The notes below the pieces were generated by a model. That model was given only the letters and a program-made list of their open reading frames with translations. It did no database searches and was not told the origin of the DNA. DNA of 32,770 nucleotides from CAZOVK01 sp964583165 (GTDB taxonomy: Bacteria > Bacillota > Clostridia > Lachnospirales > WRAX01), in contig CAZOVK010000021.1 in NCBI GenBank assembly GCA_964583165.1, positions 1 through 32,770 on the forward strand. Direction: 5' to 3'. Each line of letters opens with the position of its first letter. Position 1 is the stretch's first letter. Shown piece by piece: positions 16,008 to 24,665 of the stretch. The position numbers and the translations under genes were made by a program.

Positions 16008-16934
16008 GTGATAAAATACATTTTAAGGCGCGTTGCCTACATGTTCGTTACGTTATTCTTCATCATAACGATAACGTTTTTCATGATGAGAAGCATCCCC
16101 GGCGACCCGCTCGCGTTCATGGCGCGTTCATTACCCGAACAGACACGCGTCAATTTCATGGCGAAATATGGGCTGGATAAGCCATTACATGAGCAGTACT
16201 TCCTTTATATGAAGAACCTCATAACTAAGCTCGATTTAGGCGAAAGTGTCGTCTATCCGGGCAGAAGCGTATCGGAAACAATCGCGAAGACCTCGCCCGT
16301 ATCAGCTCAAGTCGGCGCAATCGCGCTGTTCTTCGGTCTTTTCATCGGTATTGGGCTGGGCATTATCGCGTCACTCTATAAAAATTCGTGGCCTGACTAT
16401 ATAGTCATGTTTCTGGCCATCTTGGGTATCACCATACCCGTTTTCGTTATGGCATCACTGCTTCAATACTTCTTCTCTGTCAAACTGCAAATTTTACCGA
16501 CATCTGGCTGGGGCGAATGGAAGAATATGGTCATACCCGTTATCGTCCTTAGCTTCGGTACAATTGCGACATACGCTCGTTACATAAAGAGCAGTATGCT
16601 GGAAACACTTAGCCAAGATTATATTCTTACGGCGCGTTCTAAGGGGCTTAGTGAGTCTAAGATTATCTTTAGGCATGTATTGCGCAACTCTTTACTACCG
16701 GCCATTACCATCCTCGGCGCACGTGTCGTTGGTATCTTCACAGGCGCGTTCGTTGTTGAACGTATCTTCTCAATACCCGGTATCGGCTTCTATTACATCA
16801 GCTCTATCAACAACAACGACTACTCCATGACGCTCGGCACGACCATTTTCTATGCGGTGCTCTTCGTCGTCGTTCAGCTTCTCGTTGACATTATCTATGG
16901 GCTTGTTGACCCGCGTATAAAACTTGCGAAGTAG
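16008..16934 (+). CDS. oppB: Oligopeptide ABC transporter permease OppB
   Basis: 308-aa inner-membrane permease of the OppB/DppB family, with the N-terminal helix followed by a TM domain of about five more helices. The EAA loop that contacts the ATPases is seen as GLSESKIIFRHVLRNSLLPAIT. The typical early motif SIPGDPLAF is present. The start is GTG at 16008 with GGAGG at 15996-16000, 7 nt upstream, and the N-terminus VIKYILRRV matches the family. The frame stays open further upstream to 15987, through the ribosome binding site, which argues against a longer protein. Confidence 0.94.
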   Translation: MIKYILRRVAYMFVTLFFIITITFFMMRSIPGDPLAFMARSLPEQTRVNFMAKYGLDKPLHEQYFLYMKNLITKLDLGESVVYPGRSVSETIAKTSPVSAQVGAIALFFGLFIGIGLGIIASLYKNSWPDYIVMFLAILGITIPVFVMASLLQYFFSVKLQILPTSGWGEWKNMVIPVIVLSFGTIATYARYIKSSMLETLSQDYILTARSKGLSESKIIFRHVLRNSLLPAITILGARVVGIFTGAFVVERIFSIPGIGFYYISSINNNDYSMTLGTTIFYAVLFVVVQLLVDIIYGLVDPRIKLAK

Positions 16935-16942
16935 GTGAATTT

Positions 16943-17866
16943 ATGCAATCTGAAATCCCGGCTGACAAATTCGTCATAATCGGCGCGAAAACTGAAGACG
17001 CCGAGAGAATCGGGCGCCCCTCCGTAAGCTATCTTAAAGACGCGTGGAGGCGGCTTAGAAAGAACAAAATCGCTGTCGCGGCGCTGATTATGCTGGTTCT
17101 GGTGTCCCTGTTTGTGGTGTTTGGCCCAGCGATTAGCGGTTACCAGTTCGAAGAAATCGACAGAAAAGCACGAAACGAAGCCCCGTCGGCAACCCACTGG
17201 TTCGGTACTGATAAACTTGGGCGCGATACATTCGCGCGCGTGGCGCAAGGCGGCCGCATTTCTATGCTCATAGGTCTTACTGGCGCTCTCGTATCCAGTA
17301 TTGTCGGCTGTCTGTATGGCGGCGCGTCGGCTTATTTCGGTGGCATTGTTGACGATATAATGATGCGTATTGTCGAGATAATCATGAGTGTGCCATATCT
17401 GATTGTCGTAATTCTCATGTCTATACTATTTGAGTCAAAATCGATATTTACCTTGCTACTCGCGCTCACGTTAACGGGCTGGTGTGGTATCGCGCGCCTT
17501 GTGCGCGGTCAGATGCTCCAACTCCGTAGCCAAGAGTTCGTTATGGCCGCTCAAGCTCTCGGCGTTGCTCCACTCAAAATAATTGTGCGCCACATGATAC
17601 CGAATATGCTCGGCGTTATCATTGTTGCTATCACCTTCGATATACCCGGCTACATTTTCTCCGAGGCCTTCCTTAGCTATATCGGTCTTGGCGTTCAGCC
17701 GCCCGAAACAAGCTGGGGCGCTCTCGCGTCAATGGCTCAACAAAACATTCAATTCTACCCCGAACAGCTCTTCTTCCCTGCCCTCATGATTGCGCTCACG
17801 ATGCTTAGTTTCACGCTGTTCGGCGACGGGCTTCGCGACGCGCTTGACCCGAAACTAAGAAAGTAG
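16943..17866 (+). CDS. oppC: Oligopeptide ABC transporter permease OppC
   Basis: 307-aa partner permease of the OppC/DppC family. An N-terminal cytoplasmic segment precedes the OppC_N helix (KNKIAVAALIMLVLVSLFVVFGP), then HWFGTDKLGRDTFARV, a hallmark of the family, and a five-helix transport domain with EAA loop GVAPLKIIVRHMIPNMLGVI. The ATG at 16943 follows the SD GTAGGTG (16931-16937) that itself contains the oppB stop codon, giving tight translational coupling. It forms a heterodimeric channel with OppB. Confidence 0.95.
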   Translation: MQSEIPADKFVIIGAKTEDAERIGRPSVSYLKDAWRRLRKNKIAVAALIMLVLVSLFVVFGPAISGYQFEEIDRKARNEAPSATHWFGTDKLGRDTFARVAQGGRISMLIGLTGALVSSIVGCLYGGASAYFGGIVDDIMMRIVEIIMSVPYLIVVILMSILFESKSIFTLLLALTLTGWCGIARLVRGQMLQLRSQEFVMAAQALGVAPLKIIVRHMIPNMLGVIIVAITFDIPGYIFSEAFLSYIGLGVQPPETSWGALASMAQQNIQFYPEQLFFPALMIALTMLSFTLFGDGLRDALDPKLRK

Positions 17867-17873
17867 GTGTAAA

Positions 17874-18881
17874 ATGGATAGAATATTAGATGTTGATAAT
17901 TTACAGGTTTCATTTAACACTTACGCGGGTGAGGTTCGCGCTGTACGCGGTGTATCGTTCACACTCGACAGGGGTGAAAGCCTTGCGTTTGTTGGCGAGT
18001 CGGGTTGCGGTAAGACAGTCACGGCTAAATCGATAATGCGCTTATTGCCCTTCCCGTTCGCTGTCATAAAAGAGGGTTCACAAATTCTGTTTAACGGCGA
18101 GGATGTGCTGTCGTTTTCAAAGAAACGTCTGACTGAATACCGCGGTTCTGACGTGAGCATGATTTTCCAAGACCCCATGACGAGCTTGAACCCGACAATG
18201 ACTGTCGGCAAGCAGATTATGGAGAGTATTATTCTTCACAGGAAGCTTTCGAAAACCGAAGCCCGTGCAGAAGCTATTCGTATGCTTCAACTCGTTCAGA
18301 TACCTGACGCGGAGAAACGCGTAGACGCCTACCCTCATGAATTGTCTGGCGGTATGCGCCAACGTGTGATGACGGCTATTGCGCTGTCGAATGAACCTGC
18401 CGTTTTGATAGCCGACGAACCCACAACGGCTCTGGACGTTACAATACAGGCACAGATTATTGACCTTCTGAAAGACATTAAGTCAAAACTCAACTCCGCC
18501 GTCATTCTAGTAACGCATGACCTAGGCGTTGTCGCGAATTTTGCTGACAGAATCCTTGTTATGTATGCGGGCAAGGTCGTTGAGCGCGGCACCGCGCGCG
18601 AAATCTTCTACAGCGCGAAACATCCTTATACATGGGCGCTCCTTAGCTCTGTGCCTAAGCTTGCGAAATTCCGCAAACAAGAGCTTTATTCGCTCAAAGG
18701 CACGCCGCCCGACTTGCTCCTGCCGCTTGACCATTGCGCGTTTGCGGCGCGTTGTGAATACTGTATGCAAATTTGCCATGAGCAACAGCCGCCCGAAACA
18801 ATGGACTCTGACACGCACGGCATTTCGTGCTGGCTCATGAACCCGAACGCTCCGAAGGTTCAATCCTTCTATGAAAGGTAG
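17874..18881 (+). CDS. oppD: Oligopeptide ABC transporter ATPase OppD
   Basis: 335-aa ATP-binding subunit. Visible motifs are Walker A GESGCGKT, Q-loop MIFQDPMTSLNP, signature LSGGMRQR, Walker B AVLIADEPTTALD and the H-loop LVTHDLG. The C-terminal oligo_HPY extension holds a cysteine cluster CAFAARCEYCMQIC, matching the Fe-S-type cysteine set described in DppD-like ATPases. It starts at an ATG 4 nt after GTAGGTG, which overlaps the oppC stop. It should pair with OppF as a heterodimer. Confidence 0.95.
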   Translation: MDRILDVDNLQVSFNTYAGEVRAVRGVSFTLDRGESLAFVGESGCGKTVTAKSIMRLLPFPFAVIKEGSQILFNGEDVLSFSKKRLTEYRGSDVSMIFQDPMTSLNPTMTVGKQIMESIILHRKLSKTEARAEAIRMLQLVQIPDAEKRVDAYPHELSGGMRQRVMTAIALSNEPAVLIADEPTTALDVTIQAQIIDLLKDIKSKLNSAVILVTHDLGVVANFADRILVMYAGKVVERGTAREIFYSAKHPYTWALLSSVPKLAKFRKQELYSLKGTPPDLLLPLDHCAFAARCEYCMQICHEQQPPETMDSDTHGISCWLMNPNAPKVQSFYER

Positions 18882-18890
18882 GTGGCGGCT

Positions 18891-19850
18891 GTGGATGACT
18901 ATATCTTGAATGTCGAAAACCTCTGTAAATACTTCCAACTCGGCCGCAAACGGACGCTTAAAGCTGTCGATAACGTGAGTTTCTCAATAAAACGCGGCGA
19001 AACACTCGGGCTTGTCGGTGAATCGGGTTGCGGCAAGACGACTTGCGGGCGCACGATTCTGAAACTCTATGACGAAACAAGCGGCAAGATTACGTTTAAC
19101 GGTCAGCAAATCAGCGGCAGAATCAGCGCGGGCACGCTAAAGAACTTCAAGAAGAGTGCCCAGATGATTTTCCAAGACCCCTATTCGGCGCTTGACCCGC
19201 GTATGACGATTGCCGAAATCATCACCGAGGGCATGGATGTGTTCATCAAGCCCAGTCCGCAAGAGAGGAAAGACCGTATTAGCAAGCTCCTTGCGGAAAT
19301 CGGACTGACGGACGATTATGCGTCACGCTTCCCGCACGAATTATCGGGCGGCCAGCGTCAGCGCGTGGGCATTGCGCGGGCACTGGCTGTTGAACCTGAA
19401 TTTATTGTCTGTGACGAACCGATTTCGGCTCTCGACGTTTCGATTCAGGCTCAGATTGTGAATTTGCTGATTAACTTACAGAAAAACTACAATCTGACTT
19501 ATCTGTTCATATCGCATGACTTGAGCATGATTAAACATATCTCCGACCGCGTTGGTGTTATGTATCTGGGCAATCTCGTTGAAATGGCTGACAGCCTTGT
19601 GTTATTCGAGAAACCTCTTCACCCGTACACACGCGCGTTGATTTCGGCGATTCCGACGGCTGACCCCGATTTTGAAAAGACTCGTCAACGCGAGAAACTA
19701 GAGGGCGAGATACCCAGCCCGATTAACCCGCCTTCCGGTTGCAAGTTCAGAACGCGTTGCCCCGAGGCCTGCAACGCTTGCGCTGAAAAAGCGCCTGAGT
19801 TGCGCGAGATTGAACCGGGGCATTTCGCGGCTTGTCATTCTATTGGCTAG
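18891..19850 (+). CDS. oppF: Oligopeptide ABC transporter ATPase OppF
   Basis: 319-aa second ATPase subunit with Walker A GESGCGKTTCG, Q-loop MIFQDPYSALDPRM, signature LSGGQRQRVGIARAL, Walker B FIVCDEPISALD and H-loop FISHDLSMIKHI, ending in an oligo_HPY region with four cysteines (CKFRTRCPEACNAC). I choose the GTG at 18891 rather than the in-frame GTG at 18882. GTAGGTG at 18878-18884, the same module used by oppC and oppD, then lies 6 nt upstream, whereas the earlier GTG would be inside it. The oppD stop is embedded in the same SD. Last gene of the operon. Confidence 0.94.
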   Translation: MDDYILNVENLCKYFQLGRKRTLKAVDNVSFSIKRGETLGLVGESGCGKTTCGRTILKLYDETSGKITFNGQQISGRISAGTLKNFKKSAQMIFQDPYSALDPRMTIAEIITEGMDVFIKPSPQERKDRISKLLAEIGLTDDYASRFPHELSGGQRQRVGIARALAVEPEFIVCDEPISALDVSIQAQIVNLLINLQKNYNLTYLFISHDLSMIKHISDRVGVMYLGNLVEMADSLVLFEKPLHPYTRALISAIPTADPDFEKTRQREKLEGEIPSPINPPSGCKFRTRCPEACNACAEKAPELREIEPGHFAACHSIG

Positions 19851-19868
19851 TTCACTAAACAAATGGTT

Positions 19869-19906
19869 AAAAAAAGAGAGCGGGGATAACCCCCGCTCTT
19901 TATTTT
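19869..19906. terminator. Bidirectional intrinsic terminator, oppF and nox
   Basis: GAGCGGGG (19878-19885) and CCCCGCTC (19891-19898) form a perfect 8-bp stem, extendable by A-T and G-T pairs, loop ATAAC. TTTATTTT follows on the + strand, and an A7 run upstream gives a T-run on the - strand. The nox stop codon (19900-19902) touches the stem. Confidence 0.9.
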
Positions 19907-21234
19907 GCGGACAGAGCCGCCATTGTGATGTAGTTGTATGGTTGGTTGAAGTGTGGCAGGAAGAAGATGTCGAGCAGTTTCAACTTATCAATCGTGACAC
20001 GTTCTTGAATGGCCAGCGAGAACATGTGTATCGCCATTGAGATGTCAGCTTCCGAAGCCATCTGTGCGCCGAGAATGACGCGCGTGTTCTTGTCATAGAC
20101 AATACGGATTTTGACCTTAAAGTTGTCGTGTTTGATGAACGCGGGCTTTTGGAAATCCTCATAGTCGGTGAACTCAGCTTCAATGCCGAGCATTTTCGCG
20201 CGGTTCGCCGTGATACCCGTTGAAACCATCTTGTAACCGTAGATGCAGATACCATTCGAGCCTTGAACACCGATACCCGCCAAATCAACACCCGCCGCGT
20301 TGTAGCCCGCTACGATACCGCTTCTGACAGCGTTTGTCGCGAGGGCGATATAGTTTGTGGCTTGAAGCGTGTTGTCATAAACAGTCGCGCAATCACCAAC
20401 AGCGTAAACATCGGGGTTGCTGGTCTGCTGGTGAAGGTTCACTAGGTACGCGCCGTTTCTGAACAGTTCAAGCGCGTCCTTGCCCAAAATGTTGTTCGGG
20501 CGGAAGCCGATAGCAAGGATGACCATGTCAGCCGCGTATTCGTTCTTGTCTGTAACAACCTTCTCAACCTTATCCGTGCCCACGATTTCTTTGACTGTTT
20601 CGCCAAACGCCATGTTCACGCCATGTTCTTCCATATGCTTCTTCATTGCGTCAGTGAACGGCTCGTCATAATAACTCGCAAGGAGTGTCGGCGCAACGTC
20701 AATCATAGTAACATGCTTGCCGCAACGCTCGAATGCTTCGGCTAATTCAACGCCGATATAACCCGCGCCAACGACAATAATGTTTTTGAGTTCGGGGTTA
20801 TTGAGCTTCTCTATAACTTCTTGTGCGTTCTGGTAAAGCTTGACCTGTTGAACATTCGTCAGGTCCTTACCCGGTATGTTCGGGATAATGGGCAGTGAAC
20901 CCGTCGCGAGAATGAGCTTGTCATAACTTTCGGCGCGTTCCGTGCCGTCTTTCATCTTCACATGGACGATTTTGGCGGCATAGTCAATACTCTTGACCTC
21001 TGCTTCCATGTTTACCTGTGCGCCCTTCGACTCGAGAATCTCTTTGCTCGAATAGAACAACTGCTCGGGGCCGTCAATCTGGTTGCCAATCCATAATGCC
21101 ATGCCGCAACCTAAGAAGCTGATGTTTGAGTTCTTGTCGAAAACCACGACTTCGTGACCCGCGTTTGTGCCGAGAATCGTGTTAATGGCGGCTGTGCCGG
21201 CATGATTCGCGCCTACTACTACAATCTTGGACAT
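19900..21234 (-). CDS. nox: FAD-dependent NADH oxidase / CoA-disulfide reductase family
   Basis: 444-aa pyridine nucleotide-disulfide oxidoreductase with one redox-active cysteine, C43 in SFLGCGMALW, and the paired H11 near the FAD motif VVVGANHAG. The NAD-binding GAGYIGVELAEAFE, the ATG motif LILATGS and the FAD-binding YAVGDCA are all present. This arrangement is shared by water-forming NADH oxidases (Nox2), NADH peroxidases and CoA-disulfide reductases. The closest general look is the streptococcal/clostridial Nox2 type, used to remove oxygen and regenerate NAD+. It lies 29 nt downstream of nrdJ on the same strand, so they may be co-transcribed. The SD before the ATG is weak (GGGGTG). Confidence 0.88.
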   Translation of the reverse strand: MSKIVVVGANHAGTAAINTILGTNAGHEVVVFDKNSNISFLGCGMALWIGNQIDGPEQLFYSSKEILESKGAQVNMEAEVKSIDYAAKIVHVKMKDGTERAESYDKLILATGSLPIIPNIPGKDLTNVQQVKLYQNAQEVIEKLNNPELKNIIVVGAGYIGVELAEAFERCGKHVTMIDVAPTLLASYYDEPFTDAMKKHMEEHGVNMAFGETVKEIVGTDKVEKVVTDKNEYAADMVILAIGFRPNNILGKDALELFRNGAYLVNLHQQTSNPDVYAVGDCATVYDNTLQATNYIALATNAVRSGIVAGYNAAGVDLAGIGVQGSNGICIYGYKMVSTGITANRAKMLGIEAEFTDYEDFQKPAFIKHDNFKVKIRIVYDKNTRVILGAQMASEADISMAIHMFSLAIQERVTIDKLKLLDIFFLPHFNQPYNYITMAALSAK

Positions 21235-21263
21235 ACATACACCCCAACTTTTTTATTTTTATG

Positions 21264-24185
21264 TTATGAACAACCTGTTGTTGTGCCGCAGACAGTGCAG
21301 ACCTTGCATGTGCCGTTTTTGACTAATTTCGTACTCTGGCAGTTTGAGCATACCTCGCCGTGGAGGATGTCCGCCGCCGTGAATTGCTGTTTGGTTACCT
21401 GCTTTGGCTTGTCCGTGTAGTTCTCCGGCTTCACCTGACAGTAATCGTAATTGCCTAACTCTATATCAATAATCTTGCTGATTAGGTCTGATATTGAATC
21501 TACGAATTTGATGTACGGGTGACCTTGAACCAATCCGCTTGGTTCGAATCTATGCCCGCGATACATGCGACTCACGTTTTCAGCCGGCACACCGTATTGA
21601 AGCATTTCAGAAATCGTTGTGGAGATACTGTCAAGTAACCCCTTTGTCAACGAACCCTGTCGCCCGCTCGATACATAGACCTCGCCCAAACGCCCGTCTT
21701 CGTAGAATGATGTGGTGATGTAGAGCTTCAAACCGTTTATCTGGGCCTCATGAACACGCGCCGAACGTATGCCAGATGGCTTCACGCGAATAGGCTTGCA
21801 TTCGCGGTTATTAGTCTTGATATACTCGATAAGTTCATCATACGTATAGTCCGTAAGCGGTTTCTCGCTGATGCCATCTTTGGTTGTGTTAAGGGGCTGG
21901 CTGACCTTACAACCGTCGCGATATAGCGCGATGGCCTTAACGCCCATCTCCCAACTCATGAAGTAAATGTCCTTTACGTCCTCGATTGTCGCGTCATTCG
22001 GTAGGTTAACCGTCTTACTGATAGCGCCCGTGACATGCGGCGCTAGTGCGCCCATCATCTTGACGTGACCGGCCGCGGCGATATAGCGTTCGCCCGAGCC
22101 GCATTTATTAGCTGTGTCGAAAATGGCGTAATGCTGTGGCTTTAGGTATGGTGCGCCTTCAATCTTCCCATCAACGAGCGCTTCATAGCCGTCGCGCTCT
22201 TCTTTTCTCATGACATAGGCTACAATTGCGTCAATCTCGTTCGGGCGGTAACCGAGTTTCTTGAGTGCAAGCGCGATTGTTGGGTTCACAATCTCCATAA
22301 AGCCGCCGCCGATAAGCTTTTTGAAGGCGATATGGCTGAAGAACGGTTCACTGCTCGTGGTTGCGCAATCCATAGCGAACGCGATTGTGCCTGTCGGCGC
22401 AAGCACTGATACTTGGGCGTTTCTGTAGCCATGTTTCGCGCCCGTTGCCATTGCGTCATGCCAGACCGATTTAAGCGCCGCTCCAATGTCCTCAAAGCCC
22501 ATAGACGCAAGCACACGACGGTCAATCTTGACAGGCTTGTATGGCATATTCGTATAGTCTCCGTTATGCGCATCAGCCGCGATTGCGTGATTGCGTATGA
22601 CGTTCTGCATGGCGGTTTTGTTCAGTTCATAACACTCAAAAGGCCCAATTCTCTCCGCCATGAGCGCTGATGTGTAATATGAATAACCCGTACACAGACT
22701 CATGAGCGCGGAGGCGATAGTACGCGCCTCGTCAGAGTCATAGGGAATGGCCATGCTCATGAATAGATTACCCAAATTTGTCAGCCCTAAACCCGTAGTA
22801 CGGAATTTGTTGGACTTTCGCGCAATGTCTGCCGTCGGGAATTGCCCGTAGTGAATCGTGGCCTCGAGCGCGAGTTGTGTCATCTTGATTGTATGCAAAT
22901 AACCGTCAATGTCGAACGTGTCGGCTTCGGGGTCATAGAATTTTATAATGTTAATGCTGGCGAGATTACATGCCGTGTCGTCAAGGAACATATATTCCGA
23001 GCACGGATTTGACGCGTTTATGCGGTTATGGGGCGCGTTGAAGTCACCGTCCTCACCGTATGGGCATGTATGCCACGCGTTTATAATGTCGTCAAACTGA
23101 ACGCCGGGGTCACCACAACGCCACGCGCTGTAGGCGATATTCTGCCAAATAGACGCGACAGGTATTTGGCTATCACGCGTCTTGTCAATACGCCCACGCG
23201 TGTTCCACATAGCTGACGATTCGTTTAACATCTCCATGAACGTATTGGGTATGCGCACGGAGTTATTCGCGTTCTGCCCACTCACCGTTTCGTAACATTC
23301 GCCCTCAATCGACGCATCATAACCCATCTTTTTGAGTGCGAGCACTTTGTCCTCTTCACGCGCTTTCCAACTGATGTACTCCATAATCTCGGGGTGGTCG
23401 AGATTTAAGATGTTCATCTTTGCGGCGCGGCGAGTTGTCCCGCCGGACTTTATTGCGCCGGCGTTGCGGTCAGATACCTTTAAGAAGCTGATGAGGCCAC
23501 TCGATTTTCCGCCGCCCGATAGGTATTCGTCTTTGGCGCGTATAGATGACCAGTTTGTACCGACGCCCGAACCGTACTTAAACAACAGCGTTTCTGTCGT
23601 GAGCTGGTCTGTCAAAGACTTTGCGCCCAGAAGCGAGTCGGTGACACTGATAATGAAACAAGCCGAACCCTGAGTCCTCGTGTATGAATCCTCAGACTGC
23701 ACAACTTGCGCCGTTTCTTCATTATAATAGTAATGACCCTGAGTGCCTCCCGTAATGCCATAGGCGTACTTGAGCCCCGTGTTGAAGAACTGCGGAGAAT
23801 TGGGCGCACACATCTGATTCAGTAGAATATACGCGAGCTCGTCATAGACGATAGACTTCTGTTCCTCGGTGATAAGCACCTCGTCATAGAGCGCCTCAAC
23901 CCAGAAGCCCACAAGCCTATGCACAAGCTGTTTCATAGAGTATTCATGACCGCGCTCATTCGGCACTCCCTTTTTACGGAAGTATGTCGATGCGATAATG
24001 TCACATGCGCTCGCCGAATAATGCGCCGGGAACTCCAAATCGCGCATTTCTGTAATGATTTTGCCTGTTTTGTAGTTAGTTAGTATAACGTCAACGCGCT
24101 TCCAGTCAAATAAGTCGTAAACTGTCTTGTCGCTGTGAAGCAACTCTTTAGTGAATCTGCGATAAATCTGTTGGTTCAATTCCAT
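21264..24185 (-). CDS. nrdJ: Adenosylcobalamin-dependent ribonucleotide reductase, class II
   Basis: 973-aa class II enzyme that makes dNTPs using a B12-generated thiyl radical, independent of oxygen. NPCSE places the radical cysteine at C395 (with N393 and E397). C176 (GSACF) and C406 are the redox pair, and the 11-residue spacing C395-C406 matches C322-C333 of the Thermotoga NrdJ. The N-terminus has no evident ATP cone. The C-terminus ends in a cysteine-rich tail (C946, C949, C960, C963, C966, C972) expected to shuttle electrons from thioredoxin or bind zinc. GGGTGA precedes the ATG. A structured leader (24256-24300) lies upstream, and no cobalamin riboswitch is recognisable. Confidence 0.95.
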   Translation of the reverse strand: MELNQQIYRRFTKELLHSDKTVYDLFDWKRVDVILTNYKTGKIITEMRDLEFPAHYSASACDIIASTYFRKKGVPNERGHEYSMKQLVHRLVGFWVEALYDEVLITEEQKSIVYDELAYILLNQMCAPNSPQFFNTGLKYAYGITGGTQGHYYYNEETAQVVQSEDSYTRTQGSACFIISVTDSLLGAKSLTDQLTTETLLFKYGSGVGTNWSSIRAKDEYLSGGGKSSGLISFLKVSDRNAGAIKSGGTTRRAAKMNILNLDHPEIMEYISWKAREEDKVLALKKMGYDASIEGECYETVSGQNANNSVRIPNTFMEMLNESSAMWNTRGRIDKTRDSQIPVASIWQNIAYSAWRCGDPGVQFDDIINAWHTCPYGEDGDFNAPHNRINASNPCSEYMFLDDTACNLASINIIKFYDPEADTFDIDGYLHTIKMTQLALEATIHYGQFPTADIARKSNKFRTTGLGLTNLGNLFMSMAIPYDSDEARTIASALMSLCTGYSYYTSALMAERIGPFECYELNKTAMQNVIRNHAIAADAHNGDYTNMPYKPVKIDRRVLASMGFEDIGAALKSVWHDAMATGAKHGYRNAQVSVLAPTGTIAFAMDCATTSSEPFFSHIAFKKLIGGGFMEIVNPTIALALKKLGYRPNEIDAIVAYVMRKEERDGYEALVDGKIEGAPYLKPQHYAIFDTANKCGSGERYIAAAGHVKMMGALAPHVTGAISKTVNLPNDATIEDVKDIYFMSWEMGVKAIALYRDGCKVSQPLNTTKDGISEKPLTDYTYDELIEYIKTNNRECKPIRVKPSGIRSARVHEAQINGLKLYITTSFYEDGRLGEVYVSSGRQGSLTKGLLDSISTTISEMLQYGVPAENVSRMYRGHRFEPSGLVQGHPYIKFVDSISDLISKIIDIELGNYDYCQVKPENYTDKPKQVTKQQFTAADILHGEVCSNCQSTKLVKNGTCKVCTVCGTTTGCS

Positions 24186-24255
24186 ATTTCACCCTTCGTA
24201 TTCTAACCCTGTCAACGAAAAGAACAACTTTTCTTTGCCGGGGTTATATCAATGC

Positions 24256-24300
24256 GGGGGATTCAAGTAGTGTCCCCAATTAAACACCGTTAAATCCCCC
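24256..24300 (-). promoter_or_regulatory. Structured element in the nrdJ leader
   Basis: Perfect 8-bp arms GGGGGATT (24256-24263) and AATCCCCC (24293-24300) enclose an inner stem GTGT (24270-24273) / ACAC (24284-24287) and a 10-nt loop. It lies between the DUF6465-like gene and nrdJ on their shared strand. No T-run follows, so it is not a standard terminator. A leader control element or processing site is possible. Confidence 0.5.
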
Positions 24301-24317
24301 ACGTCTGTTAAAGTATA

Positions 24318-24518
24318 TTACAGTACGAAATGCCCCTGCTCAATGCCGTTAATCACGTAATAACAAATGTTCTCTTCGGGCTTGAAGTACAACTCCATGT
24401 GCTCGATTTCTCTGGCGGTGCGCCCCTCCGATTCCCATGTTTGAAGTACCGCACTGCGCAAGATGTCAACATTTACCTGTTTCCCGTGATGTTCGATGTA
24501 TGTATCTGTTCTCATCAT
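24318..24518 (-). CDS. Small DUF6465-like protein
   Basis: 66-aa soluble protein of unknown function. The pattern DTYIEHHGKQVNVDILR, ELYFKPEENICYYVING and the terminal GxFxL-type strand match my memory of the DUF6465 family of small Clostridia proteins, where the conserved ELYVKPEE...YYVING block is diagnostic. Two consecutive ATGs occur (24518 and 24515). GGAGG lies 4 nt before the first and 7 nt before the second, so the second may be used (65 aa). It is followed by nrdJ on the same strand. No nucleic-acid or metal-binding motif is visible. Confidence 0.8.
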   Translation of the reverse strand: MMRTDTYIEHHGKQVNVDILRSAVLQTWESEGRTAREIEHMELYFKPEENICYYVINGIEQGHFVL

Positions 24519-24592
24519 TACCCCTCCCCTCTTTTATAATCATAAACCGAAATTCCGTATCTGTCAACTGTCAAAGATAACGCCAATGGTTC

Positions 24593-24631
24593 AAAAAACG
24601 ACAAAACAGGGCGCAAATTGCGCACCCTGTT
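24593..24631 (-). terminator. Intrinsic terminator of the double-OB SSB gene
   Basis: Read on the - strand, AACAGGG (24631-24625) pairs with CCCTGTT (24611-24605), with an inner GC-rich stem around AATT (two-base bulge). It is followed by TTTTGTC and T6 (24598-24593). It separates the SSB-like gene from the DUF6465-like gene. Confidence 0.85.
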
Positions 24632-24665
24632 ATCTAGCTTCAAAATACTAAATTCGAAGATTTTC

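Noticed and set aside
24186..24317. Cobalamin riboswitch upstream of nrdJ
   Set aside because: The gap is too short for the roughly 200-nt aptamer and no B12-box-like sequence was seen.
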